Below, piece after piece: positions 1 through 5,695 of a DNA stretch of 5,826 nucleotides. This stretch comes from Anaerolineales bacterium UBA5195 (GTDB taxonomy: Bacteria > Chloroflexota > Anaerolineae > Anaerolineales > Villigracilaceae). How positions within the stretch are numbered: the stretch's first letter is position 1; every line of letters starts with the position of its first letter. The stretch spans positions 1-5,826 of the forward strand of contig DHVZ01000062.1 in assembly GCA_002412925.1 (NCBI GenBank), in the 5' to 3' direction. A model generated the notes under the pieces. That model was not told where the DNA came from. It searched no databases and saw only the letters and a list, made by a program, of their open reading frames with translations. The translations under genes were made by a program, and so were the position numbers.

Positions 1-116
1 CGGACGAGGAAATCCAGGCCGGGCTGCGCTACAAAATCCACTGTATCGAGAACGACATTCCCTACCTGGGCTTTTTCGACCCTGTTTTTTCGCCGGAACG
101 ACCGTTCGAATTATAA
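1..116 (+). CDS. C-terminal end of an unrecognised protein (5' end outside window)
   Basis: An open frame enters from the left edge (first full codon at 3) and ends at TAA 114-116, giving 37 residues that end in FSPERPFEL. The segment is mixed charged and hydrophobic, with an aromatic-rich stretch (IPYLGFFDPVF) and no membrane helix or metal-binding motif. Its codon use matches the genes that follow. The next gene starts 9 bases after the stop and its ribosome binding site overlaps this stop, so the two are probably co-transcribed. I do not recognise the family; 37 residues are too few to assign a function. Confidence 0.6.
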   Translation, partial: DEEIQAGLRYKIHCIENDIPYLGFFDPVFSPERPFEL

Positions 117-119
117 GGA
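115..119 (+). promoter_or_regulatory. Ribosome binding site of the first acetyltransferase
   Basis: AAGGA lies 6 bases before the ATG at 126 and shares two bases with the upstream stop codon TAA (114-116). It supports the ATG at 126 as the start. Confidence 0.6.
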
Positions 120-125
120 TAAACC

Positions 126-617
126 ATGAACGCGATTCCCGACATTCACTTCATGCGCATCACCTGTACCACGATGAACCAGATTTGTGACCTTAGCGAA
201 ACGCTCTCCCCGGCTCAACGCCGCATGGTGGCGGATAACGTCCGCTCGATGGCCGAGGCATCCTTCTCCCCCTCCGCTTGGATGCGCGCCATCTACGCCG
301 ACGAGACCCCGATCGGCTTCATTATGACTCACACTGGTTCCGATTACGAGGACGGCATCGACTGCCCGGGTGTTTTCCTGTGGCGTTTCATGATTGGCGG
401 TGCCTGGCAGGGCAAAGGCTACGGCAAACGCGCGCTCGAAAAACTTATCCAGCACCTGAAAGCGATGGGTATCCCCCTGCTCTACACCAGTTGCGGGCAG
501 GGCGAAGGCAGCCCGGAAGGGTTTTATCGAAAAATGGGCTTCACGCCTACCGGCGGTCACTACGGCGAAGATAACGATGAAATCGAGCTGGTTTTGCAGT
601 TGGGCAGGAGCGTTTAA
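126..617 (+). CDS. GNAT-family N-acetyltransferase, diamine/spermidine acetyltransferase-like
   Basis: A 163-residue single-domain GNAT protein, the usual size for the family. GNAT enzymes move the acetyl group of acetyl-CoA to a primary amine in the cytoplasm. The acetyl-CoA pyrophosphate-binding motif is QGKGYG at residues 95-100, after the beta4 strand FLWRFMIGG and before the helix KRALEKLIQHL. The typical late motif is FYRKMGF at 133-139, followed by the C-terminal strand DEIELVLQL. The overall order resembles BltD/PaiA-type polyamine acetyltransferases, but the substrate cannot be read from sequence. The ATG at 126 has a good ribosome binding site. The stop TAA (615-617) shares its last base with the next ATG, which implies translational coupling. 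The family call is firm; the substrate is unknown. Confidence 0.9.
   Translation: MNAIPDIHFMRITCTTMNQICDLSETLSPAQRRMVADNVRSMAEASFSPSAWMRAIYADETPIGFIMTHTGSDYEDGIDCPGVFLWRFMIGGAWQGKGYGKRALEKLIQHLKAMGIPLLYTSCGQGEGSPEGFYRKMGFTPTGGHYGEDNDEIELVLQLGRSV
606..610 (+). promoter_or_regulatory. Ribosome binding site of the second acetyltransferase
   Basis: AGGAG sits inside the last codons of the upstream gene, 6 bases before the ATG at 617. With the TAATG overlap it fixes the start of the downstream gene and points to coupled translation. Confidence 0.6.
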
Positions 618-1525
618 TGACCACCACCTTCAGGCACTATCACCATCTTGCTGACTACCCGCTTGTCAGCAAATTTCTTATCAGACACCACCAACCCGGT
701 AACGCGGATGGCAACTGGCTCGAACCCGCCTGGGAATACATGCACAGCCATCCCGGTCTGGACTCATCTGTGCTGGAAAGGATCGGCATCTGGGAGGAGA
801 ATGGCGTCGTGGTCGCCGTTGCCACCTACGAGTCGGGGCTGGGCGAGGCTTTCTTTCAATTCCATCCCGCGTACAGGCATTTGAGACAGGAGCTGTTCGA
901 TTACGCCGAAAATAATCTCGCAGGTGTTTCGAGCAAGGATGAGCAGAAATATCTGTGCGCCTTCGTGAACGATGTGGACCGTGAGTTCGCCGCACTCGCC
1001 GAAGTACGCGGTTATAGACGGAAGGACGAGGAATCTCGTACGATGCTCCAGTTCCCGATCCCCGACCCATTCCCGCCCATCCATCTCCCGGACGGTTTCC
1101 GCCTGACCAGCCTGGCCGAGGAATGTGATTGGGCCAAAGTCCACCAGGTGCTCTGGCGCGGTTTCGATCACGGCGACGATGTTCCCATGAATGAAGCAGA
1201 ATTGGAGAGTCGCCGAGCGATGTTCGACACCCCCAAAGCCCGCCGAGACCTGAAAATCGCCGTCGTCGCCCCCAATGGGGAGTTTGCCGCCTTCTGCGGA
1301 ATGTTCTACGAGCCTGCCGGGAAATTCGCCTACGTTGAGCCGGTCGCCACCGATCCGCGCTACCGCCGCCTGGGCCTCGGCAAGGCCGCCGTGCTGGAAG
1401 GCATTCGCCGCTGCGGCGCAATCGGAGCGACCGAGGCGTTTGTCGGCAACGATCTGCCAATTTACCGGGCGATCGGGTTCAAGGAAGTTTACAAGAGCGA
1501 GTGCTGGGTGAAATATTGGGTGTAA
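617..1525 (+). CDS. Two-domain GNAT-family N-acetyltransferase
   Basis: A 302-residue protein, about twice a single GNAT domain. The C-terminal half (roughly 160-302) is a complete GNAT fold: the beta4 strand FAYVEPVATDP, the acetyl-CoA motif RRLGLG at 250-255, the helix KAAVLEGIRRC, and the late motif PIYRAIGF at 281-288. The N-terminal half (roughly 1-145) has GNAT-like spacing (IGIWEENGVVVAVATYE, then AYRHLRQELFDYAE) but lacks the glycine-rich motif, so it is probably a non-catalytic partner domain. Tandem GNATs of this layout include the mycothiol synthase type, but nothing here shows that substrate. The start overlaps the previous stop by one base, and the next gene begins 4 bases after the stop, so this sits mid-operon. 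The family is clear; the substrate is not. Confidence 0.88.
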   Translation: MTTTFRHYHHLADYPLVSKFLIRHHQPGNADGNWLEPAWEYMHSHPGLDSSVLERIGIWEENGVVVAVATYESGLGEAFFQFHPAYRHLRQELFDYAENNLAGVSSKDEQKYLCAFVNDVDREFAALAEVRGYRRKDEESRTMLQFPIPDPFPPIHLPDGFRLTSLAEECDWAKVHQVLWRGFDHGDDVPMNEAELESRRAMFDTPKARRDLKIAVVAPNGEFAAFCGMFYEPAGKFAYVEPVATDPRYRRLGLGKAAVLEGIRRCGAIGATEAFVGNDLPIYRAIGFKEVYKSECWVKYWV

Positions 1526-1529
1526 ACGA

Positions 1530-2315
1530 ATGAAGCGCGCCACTGGTTTGGTTACGATCGGTCTGCTTTTCGCAGTCGGCCTATTTTGGGTTGGCTGTGA
1601 AGCAGCCAAAATAGCTACGCCATCCTCAACAGCCCAACCAACTGGCACGCCTGCGCCAAACTTGACCGTTGCCAGTTCATCTGCCACGGCTGAACTTCTC
1701 GCTTACAGATTCCCGGTGGCGATTGACCCTGCCCAAAACTACCTGTTCTATTTGCATGGCAAAATCATCGAGGATCAGGGCCTGCCCGCCATCAGCCCCG
1801 CTTACGAAGAATATGAATATGCGGCGATCCTGGAGAAACTTGCCAGTTATGGTTTCACGGTCATCAGTGAGCAAAGGCCAAAGAACGCGGACGGGATAAA
1901 ATATGCGGAACGAGTCGCCGGACAGGTCACGGGTTTATTGAAAGCTGGCGTTCCTGCCGGGAACATCACCATTGTTGGCGCCTCCAAAGGGGCCGCCATT
2001 GCCATCCATGTCTCCCATCTTCTCAAAAACGAAGCCGTCAATTTTGTACTCCTGGGAGCCTGCCCCCCGGACGAGGTGGACTGGTTAGTGCAAAACAATA
2101 TTTTCCTGGCAGGAAATATCCTGGCAATTTATGATTTTGCCGATGAATATGCCGGTTCCTGTGAAAAATTATTTGGGTTATCAGCAGGCAAGGGCCTTGC
2201 CCGACAGCGTGAAATTATCCTGCAGATCGGCACGGGGCATGGCATCCTCTATAAACCGCTTGAGGATTGGCTCATCCCCGTCATCGAGTGGACACGCGAA
2301 GGCATGAAACCATGA
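1530..2315 (+). CDS. Putative alpha/beta-hydrolase-fold lipoprotein
   Basis: A 261-residue protein with an N-terminal secretion signal: MKR, a hydrophobic stretch at 6-21, then a cysteine at 23 in the context WVGC. A Thr/Ser/Pro-rich linker (about 28-53) of the kind seen in exported lipoproteins follows. The lipobox is not ideal because position -3 is Trp, so the lipid anchor is likely but unproven. The mature part has alpha/beta-hydrolase marks: an HG after a strand (YLFYLHG, H76), a nucleophile elbow GASKG at 150-154 with Ser152, an Asp-bearing strand IYDFADE (D202 or D205), and His237 in GTGHG. This suggests an envelope-attached serine esterase or similar hydrolase. There is no clear Shine-Dalgarno; the ATG lies 4 bases after the previous stop, so translation probably continues from upstream. 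The substrate is unknown. Confidence 0.8.
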   Translation: MKRATGLVTIGLLFAVGLFWVGCEAAKIATPSSTAQPTGTPAPNLTVASSSATAELLAYRFPVAIDPAQNYLFYLHGKIIEDQGLPAISPAYEEYEYAAILEKLASYGFTVISEQRPKNADGIKYAERVAGQVTGLLKAGVPAGNITIVGASKGAAIAIHVSHLLKNEAVNFVLLGACPPDEVDWLVQNNIFLAGNILAIYDFADEYAGSCEKLFGLSAGKGLARQREIILQIGTGHGILYKPLEDWLIPVIEWTREGMKP

Positions 2316-2319
2316 AACC
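2304..2319 (+). repeat. Tandem duplication of ATGAAACC at the end of the lipoprotein gene
   Basis: ATGAAACC occurs twice back to back (2304-2311 and 2312-2319). The second copy creates the TGA stop of the lipoprotein gene (2313-2315) and an overlapping ATG at 2312 that opens only a 35-codon frame. With a single copy, the lipoprotein frame would continue for roughly 35 more codons. Confidence 0.7.
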
Positions 2320-2547
2320 TCCGCGAACTTTCCCGCCGCGCGCGGGAAAGTGGTTGTTTCGGACGAGACGCCAACGCCCCATGTCCTGCGCGGCGGGCCA
2401 GAGGTCGCCCGCTTCCTAATCGGCTCCGACGAACCGGATGAAATCATCCGCCAGGCCGGGATGGAATGTTCCGGTCTGGCCCAGCCGCTGGCGCGGGTGC
2501 TTTTCCCCAATCTGTATCCAATACTGAGTCATTGAGATGAACACTGA
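2308..2547 (+). pseudogene. Remnant: C-terminal tail of a probable GNAT/SCP2-type acetyltransferase
   Basis: One frame is open from 2308 to TGA 2533-2535 (GTG at 2350 is the only start-like codon). It encodes a protein-like segment: VARFLIGS, then DEPDEIIRQAG, then LARVLFPNLYPILSH. The pattern (a leucine-rich start with G, an acidic helix, then L-F-P...P..S) resembles the extreme C-terminus of GNAT proteins with a sterol-carrier-like tail; this is recognition from memory and is tentative. No catalytic domain precedes it, so the 5' part is gone. After the TGA the same frame reads D-E-H and a second TGA (2545-2547) that overlaps the next gene's ATG, the coupling seen elsewhere in this operon. 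A TGG-to-TGA change at 2533-2535 would explain the early stop. It could instead be a short unknown gene using GTG 2350. Confidence 0.45.
2327..2351 (+). terminator. Perfect 10-bp GC-rich stem-loop, possible weak terminator
   Basis: ACTTTCCCGC (2327-2336) pairs perfectly with GCGGGAAAGT (2342-2351) around a 5-base loop, starting 12 bases after the lipoprotein stop. The sequence after it (TGGTTGTTTC) is only moderately T-rich, so it is not a textbook Rho-independent terminator. It may act as a weak terminator or as an mRNA 3'-end or stability structure, or be a remnant of a small repeat. It also lies in the region where the decayed gene begins. Confidence 0.4.
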
Positions 2548-3776
2548 TGAAAAAGATAATCTCCATCCTTTGGATTTTGACCTTGTTCCTGACGGCTTGT
2601 GGCGGGGGGACTGAAACCCAGCCACCGACCCGCGGCCTGCCTGCCGTTACCGAAACACTTCCCACTGCCACACGAACCCTGCTCACCGCCGCCGACCTGA
2701 CCAACGGCTTCACCTTCGACGGCCCGCTGGATGAATCCGCCCTGATCCTGCCCGCCGGGGCCGCGCCTCCCGCCCACGCTTTTGAAGGCCGTCTCGAACT
2801 ACTCGGCGAACAAGCTGGCGGACACATCCAAATCTTGCGCGGCGAACTGGGCCCGGAATACACCTCCCTGCCTGAGTTCGACTTTGCGTTCGTGCAGGAA
2901 AATGGTTCCCTGATCCCCGTCCAGCGTGGCCTGATCATCACCGGTCACCCCCAGTGGAACATCATCCTCGAGCCGGGGCGCGTCTGGCAGGAAGCGGGCG
3001 ATGGGGATTTTTCGCGCGCTTCGCTGCCCTTTGCTTTGACCGTCAAAGGCGGCAATGCCACCTTCAACGGCACGCTGACCTTCCTGTTCGATGACACACA
3101 GGTCTCAAAGGTGTGGTACCAGGTCACACAGGAGACCACCACCTACACCCGTGCCAACCTGTGGGGGCTGCTGGAGGCCACCTACCACGCTGAAAAAGTG
3201 CCAGGCGCGGAACGCATCCGGGCGAATTTCACCACCGAACAGGCCGCGCGCATGCCGGTCAAGCCCATCGCCGCGCTGGCCGAGGCTTATCCCGGTGTGG
3301 ACATCTTCGCCTTCGGGCGCGGTGTCACCCCCGAACACCTGACCTGGTACGGAGTAGTGGTGAACGGCGTCAACTACCTGGGCGGCTGCCAGACCCGTTT
3401 CGGCGTTTATCCCTACTGCGAGTCGATGCGTGCCACCTCCTACTCAACCGTCAAATCGGCCTTTGTCAGCCTGGCGCTGATGCGCCTGGCGCAAAAATAT
3501 GGCGGAGAAGTGGCTGACCTGCGGATCAAGGATTATGTCCCCGAATACGCCGCCAGCCCCGGCGAGTGGGAGCGGGTGACGTTCAACCATGCGCTGGATA
3601 TGTCCACCGGGAATTATGTCTCGCCGGGTTTCATGACCGATGACGATAGCGCCAAAATGGGCGAATTTTCAGCGCGCAGCCTTATGCAGAACGAATCAAG
3701 GCGGCCTTCAATGTGCCACATCAAGCAGAGCCGGGTACGCGCTGGGTCTATCGCACTAGCGACACTTTCATCCTGA
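2547..3776 (+). CDS. Serine hydrolase (beta-lactamase-related) lipoprotein, N-terminal part before a frameshift
   Basis: This frame encodes 409 residues, genuine to about residue 373. It starts with a strong lipoprotein signal: MKK, a hydrophobic run, and lipobox LTAC with Cys18, then a Gly/Thr/Pro linker. Residues about 50-230 form an N-terminal region I cannot assign to a family. The catalytic part follows, with the Ser-x-x-Lys motif STVK at 300-303 (Ser300 nucleophile, Lys303 base) at the head of a helix (SAFVSLALMRLAQKYGG). Further on is the LDMSTGNY stretch typical of class-C-like serine hydrolases and penicillin-binding-protein relatives. These enzymes are envelope esterases, peptidases or beta-lactamases. 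After GEF (residue 374) the frame slips and the last 35 residues are nonsense. The start at 2547 overlaps the previous ancestral stop (TGATG). Confidence 0.85.
   Translation: MKKIISILWILTLFLTACGGGTETQPPTRGLPAVTETLPTATRTLLTAADLTNGFTFDGPLDESALILPAGAAPPAHAFEGRLELLGEQAGGHIQILRGELGPEYTSLPEFDFAFVQENGSLIPVQRGLIITGHPQWNIILEPGRVWQEAGDGDFSRASLPFALTVKGGNATFNGTLTFLFDDTQVSKVWYQVTQETTTYTRANLWGLLEATYHAEKVPGAERIRANFTTEQAARMPVKPIAALAEAYPGVDIFAFGRGVTPEHLTWYGVVVNGVNYLGGCQTRFGVYPYCESMRATSYSTVKSAFVSLALMRLAQKYGGEVADLRIKDYVPEYAASPGEWERVTFNHALDMSTGNYVSPGFMTDDDSAKMGEFSARSLMQNESRRPSMCHIKQSRVRAGSIALATLSS
3666..3669 (+). other. Frameshift site: one base missing in a T-run of the serine hydrolase gene
   Basis: The run TTTT in GAATTTTCAGC sits exactly where good coding sequence moves from one frame to another. 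Adding one T yields E-F-F-S-A-Q-P-Y-A-E-R and joins both halves without an internal stop. It may be a homopolymer read error or a true single-base deletion. Confidence 0.8.
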
Positions 3777-4309
3777 CCCGCGCCCTGCACAATTACCTGC
3801 AAACCCAGGAAGGCCCTGATGCCGATATTTACCAGTTCGTGGTGGATGAAATCTACATCCCGATTCAACTTGGCCCAGGCGCATACACCATCATGCGCAC
3901 CGCCGATAACAGCTGGCAGGGCCAGGCTGAAGGCGGCTACGGCCAATGGTGGATTCCCGACGACATTGCCAAAATCGGGACATTCCTGATTGCTGATGGC
4001 GGCAAAATCAATGGCGAGCAAAACCTGCATCCCGGCTTGCTGGCGGCTGCGATGCAGCAAAACCCGGATGAGCGTGGCGCAAAAATCGACGACCAGCGCA
4101 TGTACAACAATTCCTTCTGGGCCAACCACTACACGCCCGCGAATGTTTATGACTGCGAATTCTGGGTGCCGCAAATGCTGGGAGTTAGTGGCAACGTGGT
4201 GGCGCTCTTTCCAAACGGTATCACCTACTACTATTTCAGCGACAACCGCGAATTCACCTGGGATGCAGCGCTGAAAGAGACGAACAAAATAGTGCCCCTG
4301 TGTCCGTAA
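3713..4309 (+). CDS. Serine hydrolase (beta-lactamase-related), C-terminal part after the frameshift
   Basis: This is the continuation of the serine hydrolase in the next frame; coding similarity really begins near 3667, and the GTG at 3713 is only an in-frame valine. GTRWVYRTSDTFIL marks the second active-site element, with Tyr in YRTS (about residue 402 of the repaired protein) where class C enzymes have Tyr-x-Asn. GGYGQWWIPDDIAKIGTFL is the conserved helix lead-in seen in this fold ('G-G...S-x-x-D-L-A'). The last segment, MLGVSGNVVALFP followed by YYYF, corresponds to the strand that normally carries the Lys-Thr-Gly or His-x-Gly motif; here GVSGN may replace it. The repaired full protein is about 587 residues. 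No ribosome binding site precedes 3713, so independent translation is unlikely. Confidence 0.8.
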   Translation: MPHQAEPGTRWVYRTSDTFILTRALHNYLQTQEGPDADIYQFVVDEIYIPIQLGPGAYTIMRTADNSWQGQAEGGYGQWWIPDDIAKIGTFLIADGGKINGEQNLHPGLLAAAMQQNPDERGAKIDDQRMYNNSFWANHYTPANVYDCEFWVPQMLGVSGNVVALFPNGITYYYFSDNREFTWDAALKETNKIVPLCP

Positions 4310-4399
4310 TTTCCCGAACAGGTTCGGCAAAATCATCTGCTTTTAGCGATTTTGCTTTCCATTTGCTTGACCTCTGCGCCAAATCATAATAAATTAAAT

Positions 4400-4431
4400 G
4401 AAATCGCCCCTGTGTTACCAGGAGCGATCTC
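4400..4431. repeat. Imperfect 13-position hairpin
   Basis: GAAATCGCCCCTG (4400-4412) faces CAGGAGCGATCTC (4419-4431) across a 6-base loop, with 11 of 13 positions complementary. On the plus strand no T-run follows. On the minus strand it runs into an AT-rich stretch, so it might end minus-strand transcripts leaving the IS. Its role is unproven. Confidence 0.45.
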
Positions 4432-4456
4432 AATGCAAGTCTTGCACCTTACTATA

Positions 4457-4479
4457 ACTCTGTGTCAGAGTGTTTTTTT
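4457..4479 (+). terminator. Probable Rho-independent terminator of the plus-strand operon
   Basis: ACTCTG (4457-4462), loop TGT and CAGAGT (4466-4471) form a 6-bp stem, followed after one G by seven T (4473-4479). It lies about 150 bases after the serine hydrolase stop, with no gene in between. The short stem makes it modest in strength. Confidence 0.55.
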
Positions 4480-4571
4480 GTGCATCAGCATCTCTGTTAA
4501 GACAAACCGCCTATTTTTTACCATTGGCGGCCCCGACGGGAGCCCAGTTCTACGTTACTCGCAGATTTGCC

Positions 4572-4594
4572 TACCAGGCTTCGCTCAAACAATG
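4572..4594 (+). repeat. Imperfect direct repeat, copy 1
   Basis: These 23 bases match the copy at 4671-4693 in 18 of 23 positions, including the identical 13-mer CGCTCAAACAATG at 4582-4594. The two copies are offset by 99 bases. Confidence 0.6.
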
Positions 4595-4670
4595 AATAGA
4601 ACGCAACATTAGGCTGTATTGCCGCACACGCTTTATCGCGCACGTAAACGGCTTCCAAAATTCGAAGGAA

Positions 4671-4693
4671 TACCGACTTACGCTCAAACAATG
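4671..4693 (+). repeat. Imperfect direct repeat, copy 2, next to the IS left end
   Basis: Second copy of the 23-base repeat; its identical 13-mer CGCTCAAACAATG occupies 4681-4693. It ends two bases before the left end of the insertion sequence. Confidence 0.6.
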
Positions 4694-4695
4694 TT

Positions 4696-4717
4696 GGCTC
4701 ATGTGTTAAAAGTGTGC
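4696..4717 (+). repeat. Left terminal inverted repeat of the IS
   Basis: It begins GGCTCATGTGTTAAAAGTG and matches the inverse of 5674-5695 in 20 of 22 positions (differences at the 8th and 10th bases). The transposase stop codon (TGA on the minus strand, 4699-4701) lies within it. Confidence 0.88.
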
Positions 4718-5653
4718 TGAGTGACTAAGATGGAGATGAAATCCGGTGAGATGCGCTTGAGATTACGCTGAAATTCGGCTATGGCGATATAACCGCTCAA
4801 GAAGCGTTTGTTGATGCCCTTGAATGGGCGCAAAAATGTCCGCACATCCGTCCACATTCCTTCGATAGTGTTGATGTGAACTTCCCGAATACCGTCGCCA
4901 TCATCATCTCGCGCCCATTCATATTCACCGTGATTGACTGTCGAGCGAGCGCGGAGGATGTGGTTGTAGCCTAACCATTCGTCCGTATTGCAATGAGCCT
5001 TGGCTAAAGTAAACTGGTAAACATGCTGCTCCAAGGTTTCCTGGTTCGTATGATGCACAACCCGTAATCGTACCTGACCGCTTTCACGACCGACAGTTCC
5101 AACCACCGGAGGCCGATCATTCTCGTAAGTCCCATGACCACGTTTTTTGTTGGCGCGGCAACGCGGTGGATCGGCTGGATCAAAGTGTTCGTCACCACTT
5201 CGACAAGCTCAGTGCACCGCTTTTTTCCCCAGCATTCTGAAACATTTCATCGGTTTCAGTACGCTGATCGGCGAGAGGTGTGTCAGGTTGGGCTTGCTCT
5301 GCGTTGGCCTGCGCTGCATGGCGCAGGGTCAACACGGTCACATAGTTCAACTTTAGTTCAGCAGCCAAAACCTTTGAACTCTCTCGTTTGCAAATGCCGC
5401 GCATCAGCAAAACCACTTGCATGGGTGTCAGGTGTGTTTGCTGGAAAATGGTTCCCGTGTACAGGTTATAGGTCATGTCACACTGGCGGCACCGATACAC
5501 AACCAATTGACTCCGCCGAGTCTCACGAAAAATCCGGGCTTGGCTTCTCGGTGCACCGCATTCTGGACAGTTGAAACCTGTAGGATGAAAGTGCAGCGTG
5601 ATCCATGCCACACTGCTGGCGTAATCAAGTAGGTCGGTAATTGGAAATTCCAT
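4699..5653 (-). pseudogene. IS1595-family transposase, disrupted by a 22-bp repeat insertion
   Basis: The gene runs from ATG 5653-5651 to TGA 4701-4699. The first part (5653 to stop 5192) holds a zinc ribbon (Cys29, Cys32, Cys55, Cys58) for end recognition, a helical region (MQVVLLMRGICKRESSKVLAAEL), and the first catalytic aspartate in TETDEMFQNAGEK (D135). It then reads eight nonsense residues of an inserted repeat and stops. The second part continues in another frame with DPADPPRCRANKKRGHGTY, the second aspartate in NTDEW (D217 after repair), the EWARDDDGDGIREVH block and the third active-site segment INTIEGMW (N254/E257). Deleting exactly 22 bases near 5193-5218 joins both parts into 310 residues without a stop. 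The last residues are encoded within the left inverted repeat. No strong ribosome binding site precedes the ATG. Confidence 0.9.
5193..5218 (+). repeat. Inserted short interspersed repeat (ACTTCGACAAGCTCAGTG core)
   Basis: The 18-base core at 5197-5214 is flanked by CACC on both sides (5193-5196 and 5215-5218), giving a 22-bp insertion with a 4-bp direct duplication. The ends of the core (CACT...AGTG) are complementary. It interrupts the transposase exactly between GEKSG and DEHFDPAD. Similar TTCGACAAGCTCA strings recur as scattered short repeats in many bacterial genomes; this is recalled from general experience and was not checked here. Confidence 0.75.
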
Positions 5654-5673
5654 ATCTTTAGTGTAGCACTATT

Positions 5674-5695
5674 GCACACTTTTAATAGATGAGCC
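5674..5695 (-). repeat. Right terminal inverted repeat of the IS
   Basis: Read on the minus strand it begins GGCTCATCTATTAAAAGTG, matching the left end in 20 of 22 positions. It lies 20 bases upstream of the transposase ATG, so the promoter of the gene probably lies in or next to it. Confidence 0.88.

Larger units (their letters stand above)
4310..4695. other. Intergenic region between the operon and the insertion sequence
   Basis: This stretch of 386 bases has no convincing gene. The open frame at 4352-4612 (86 codons) has no ribosome binding site, low-complexity composition and crosses the terminator. The region holds an imperfect hairpin (4400-4431), a likely terminator (4457-4479) and two imperfect direct repeats (4572-4594, 4671-4693). 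Its composition is more AT-rich than the operon. Confidence 0.6.
4696..5695 (-). mobile_element. IS1595-family insertion sequence, inactivated
   Basis: A 1000-bp element bounded by terminal inverted repeats beginning GGCTCAT, with one transposase gene on the minus strand. Size, one-gene layout, GG-starting ends and transposase type fit the IS1595 family (ISXO2-like transposase with an N-terminal zinc ribbon). The flanks (ACAATGTT at 4688-4695, AAGAACTT at 5696-5703) do not match, so the 8-bp target duplication expected for this family is absent. This may reflect age or a rearrangement. The transposase is disrupted, so this copy could move only with help in trans. Confidence 0.85.

Noticed and set aside
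681..1460. Minus-strand open frame of 259 codons
   Set aside because: Arginine-rich low-complexity translation antisense to the acetyltransferase; an artefact of composition.
764..1687. Long minus-strand open frame of 307 codons
   Set aside because: It is fully antisense to the two-domain acetyltransferase, whose motifs, start signals and coupling are clear; it is a shadow frame in GC-rich DNA.
2533..2535. TGA read as tryptophan (alternative genetic code)
   Set aside because: Tryptophan is coded by TGG throughout and TGA ends the lipoprotein and transposase genes; an ordinary nonsense change explains this site.
3614..4336. Minus-strand open frame of 240 codons
   Set aside because: Antisense to the serine hydrolase C-terminal part, with no recognisable motif and no ribosome binding site.
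4352..4612. Plus-strand open frame of 86 codons in the intergenic region
   Set aside because: No ribosome binding site, no family features, and it runs through the probable terminator.
4595..4670. Possible integron attC-like site (AACGCAACATTAGGC)
   Set aside because: Core motifs do not pair as required for attC and no integrase or cassette layout is present.
5134..5574. Plus-strand open frame of 146 codons
   Set aside because: Antisense to the clearly recognisable transposase.
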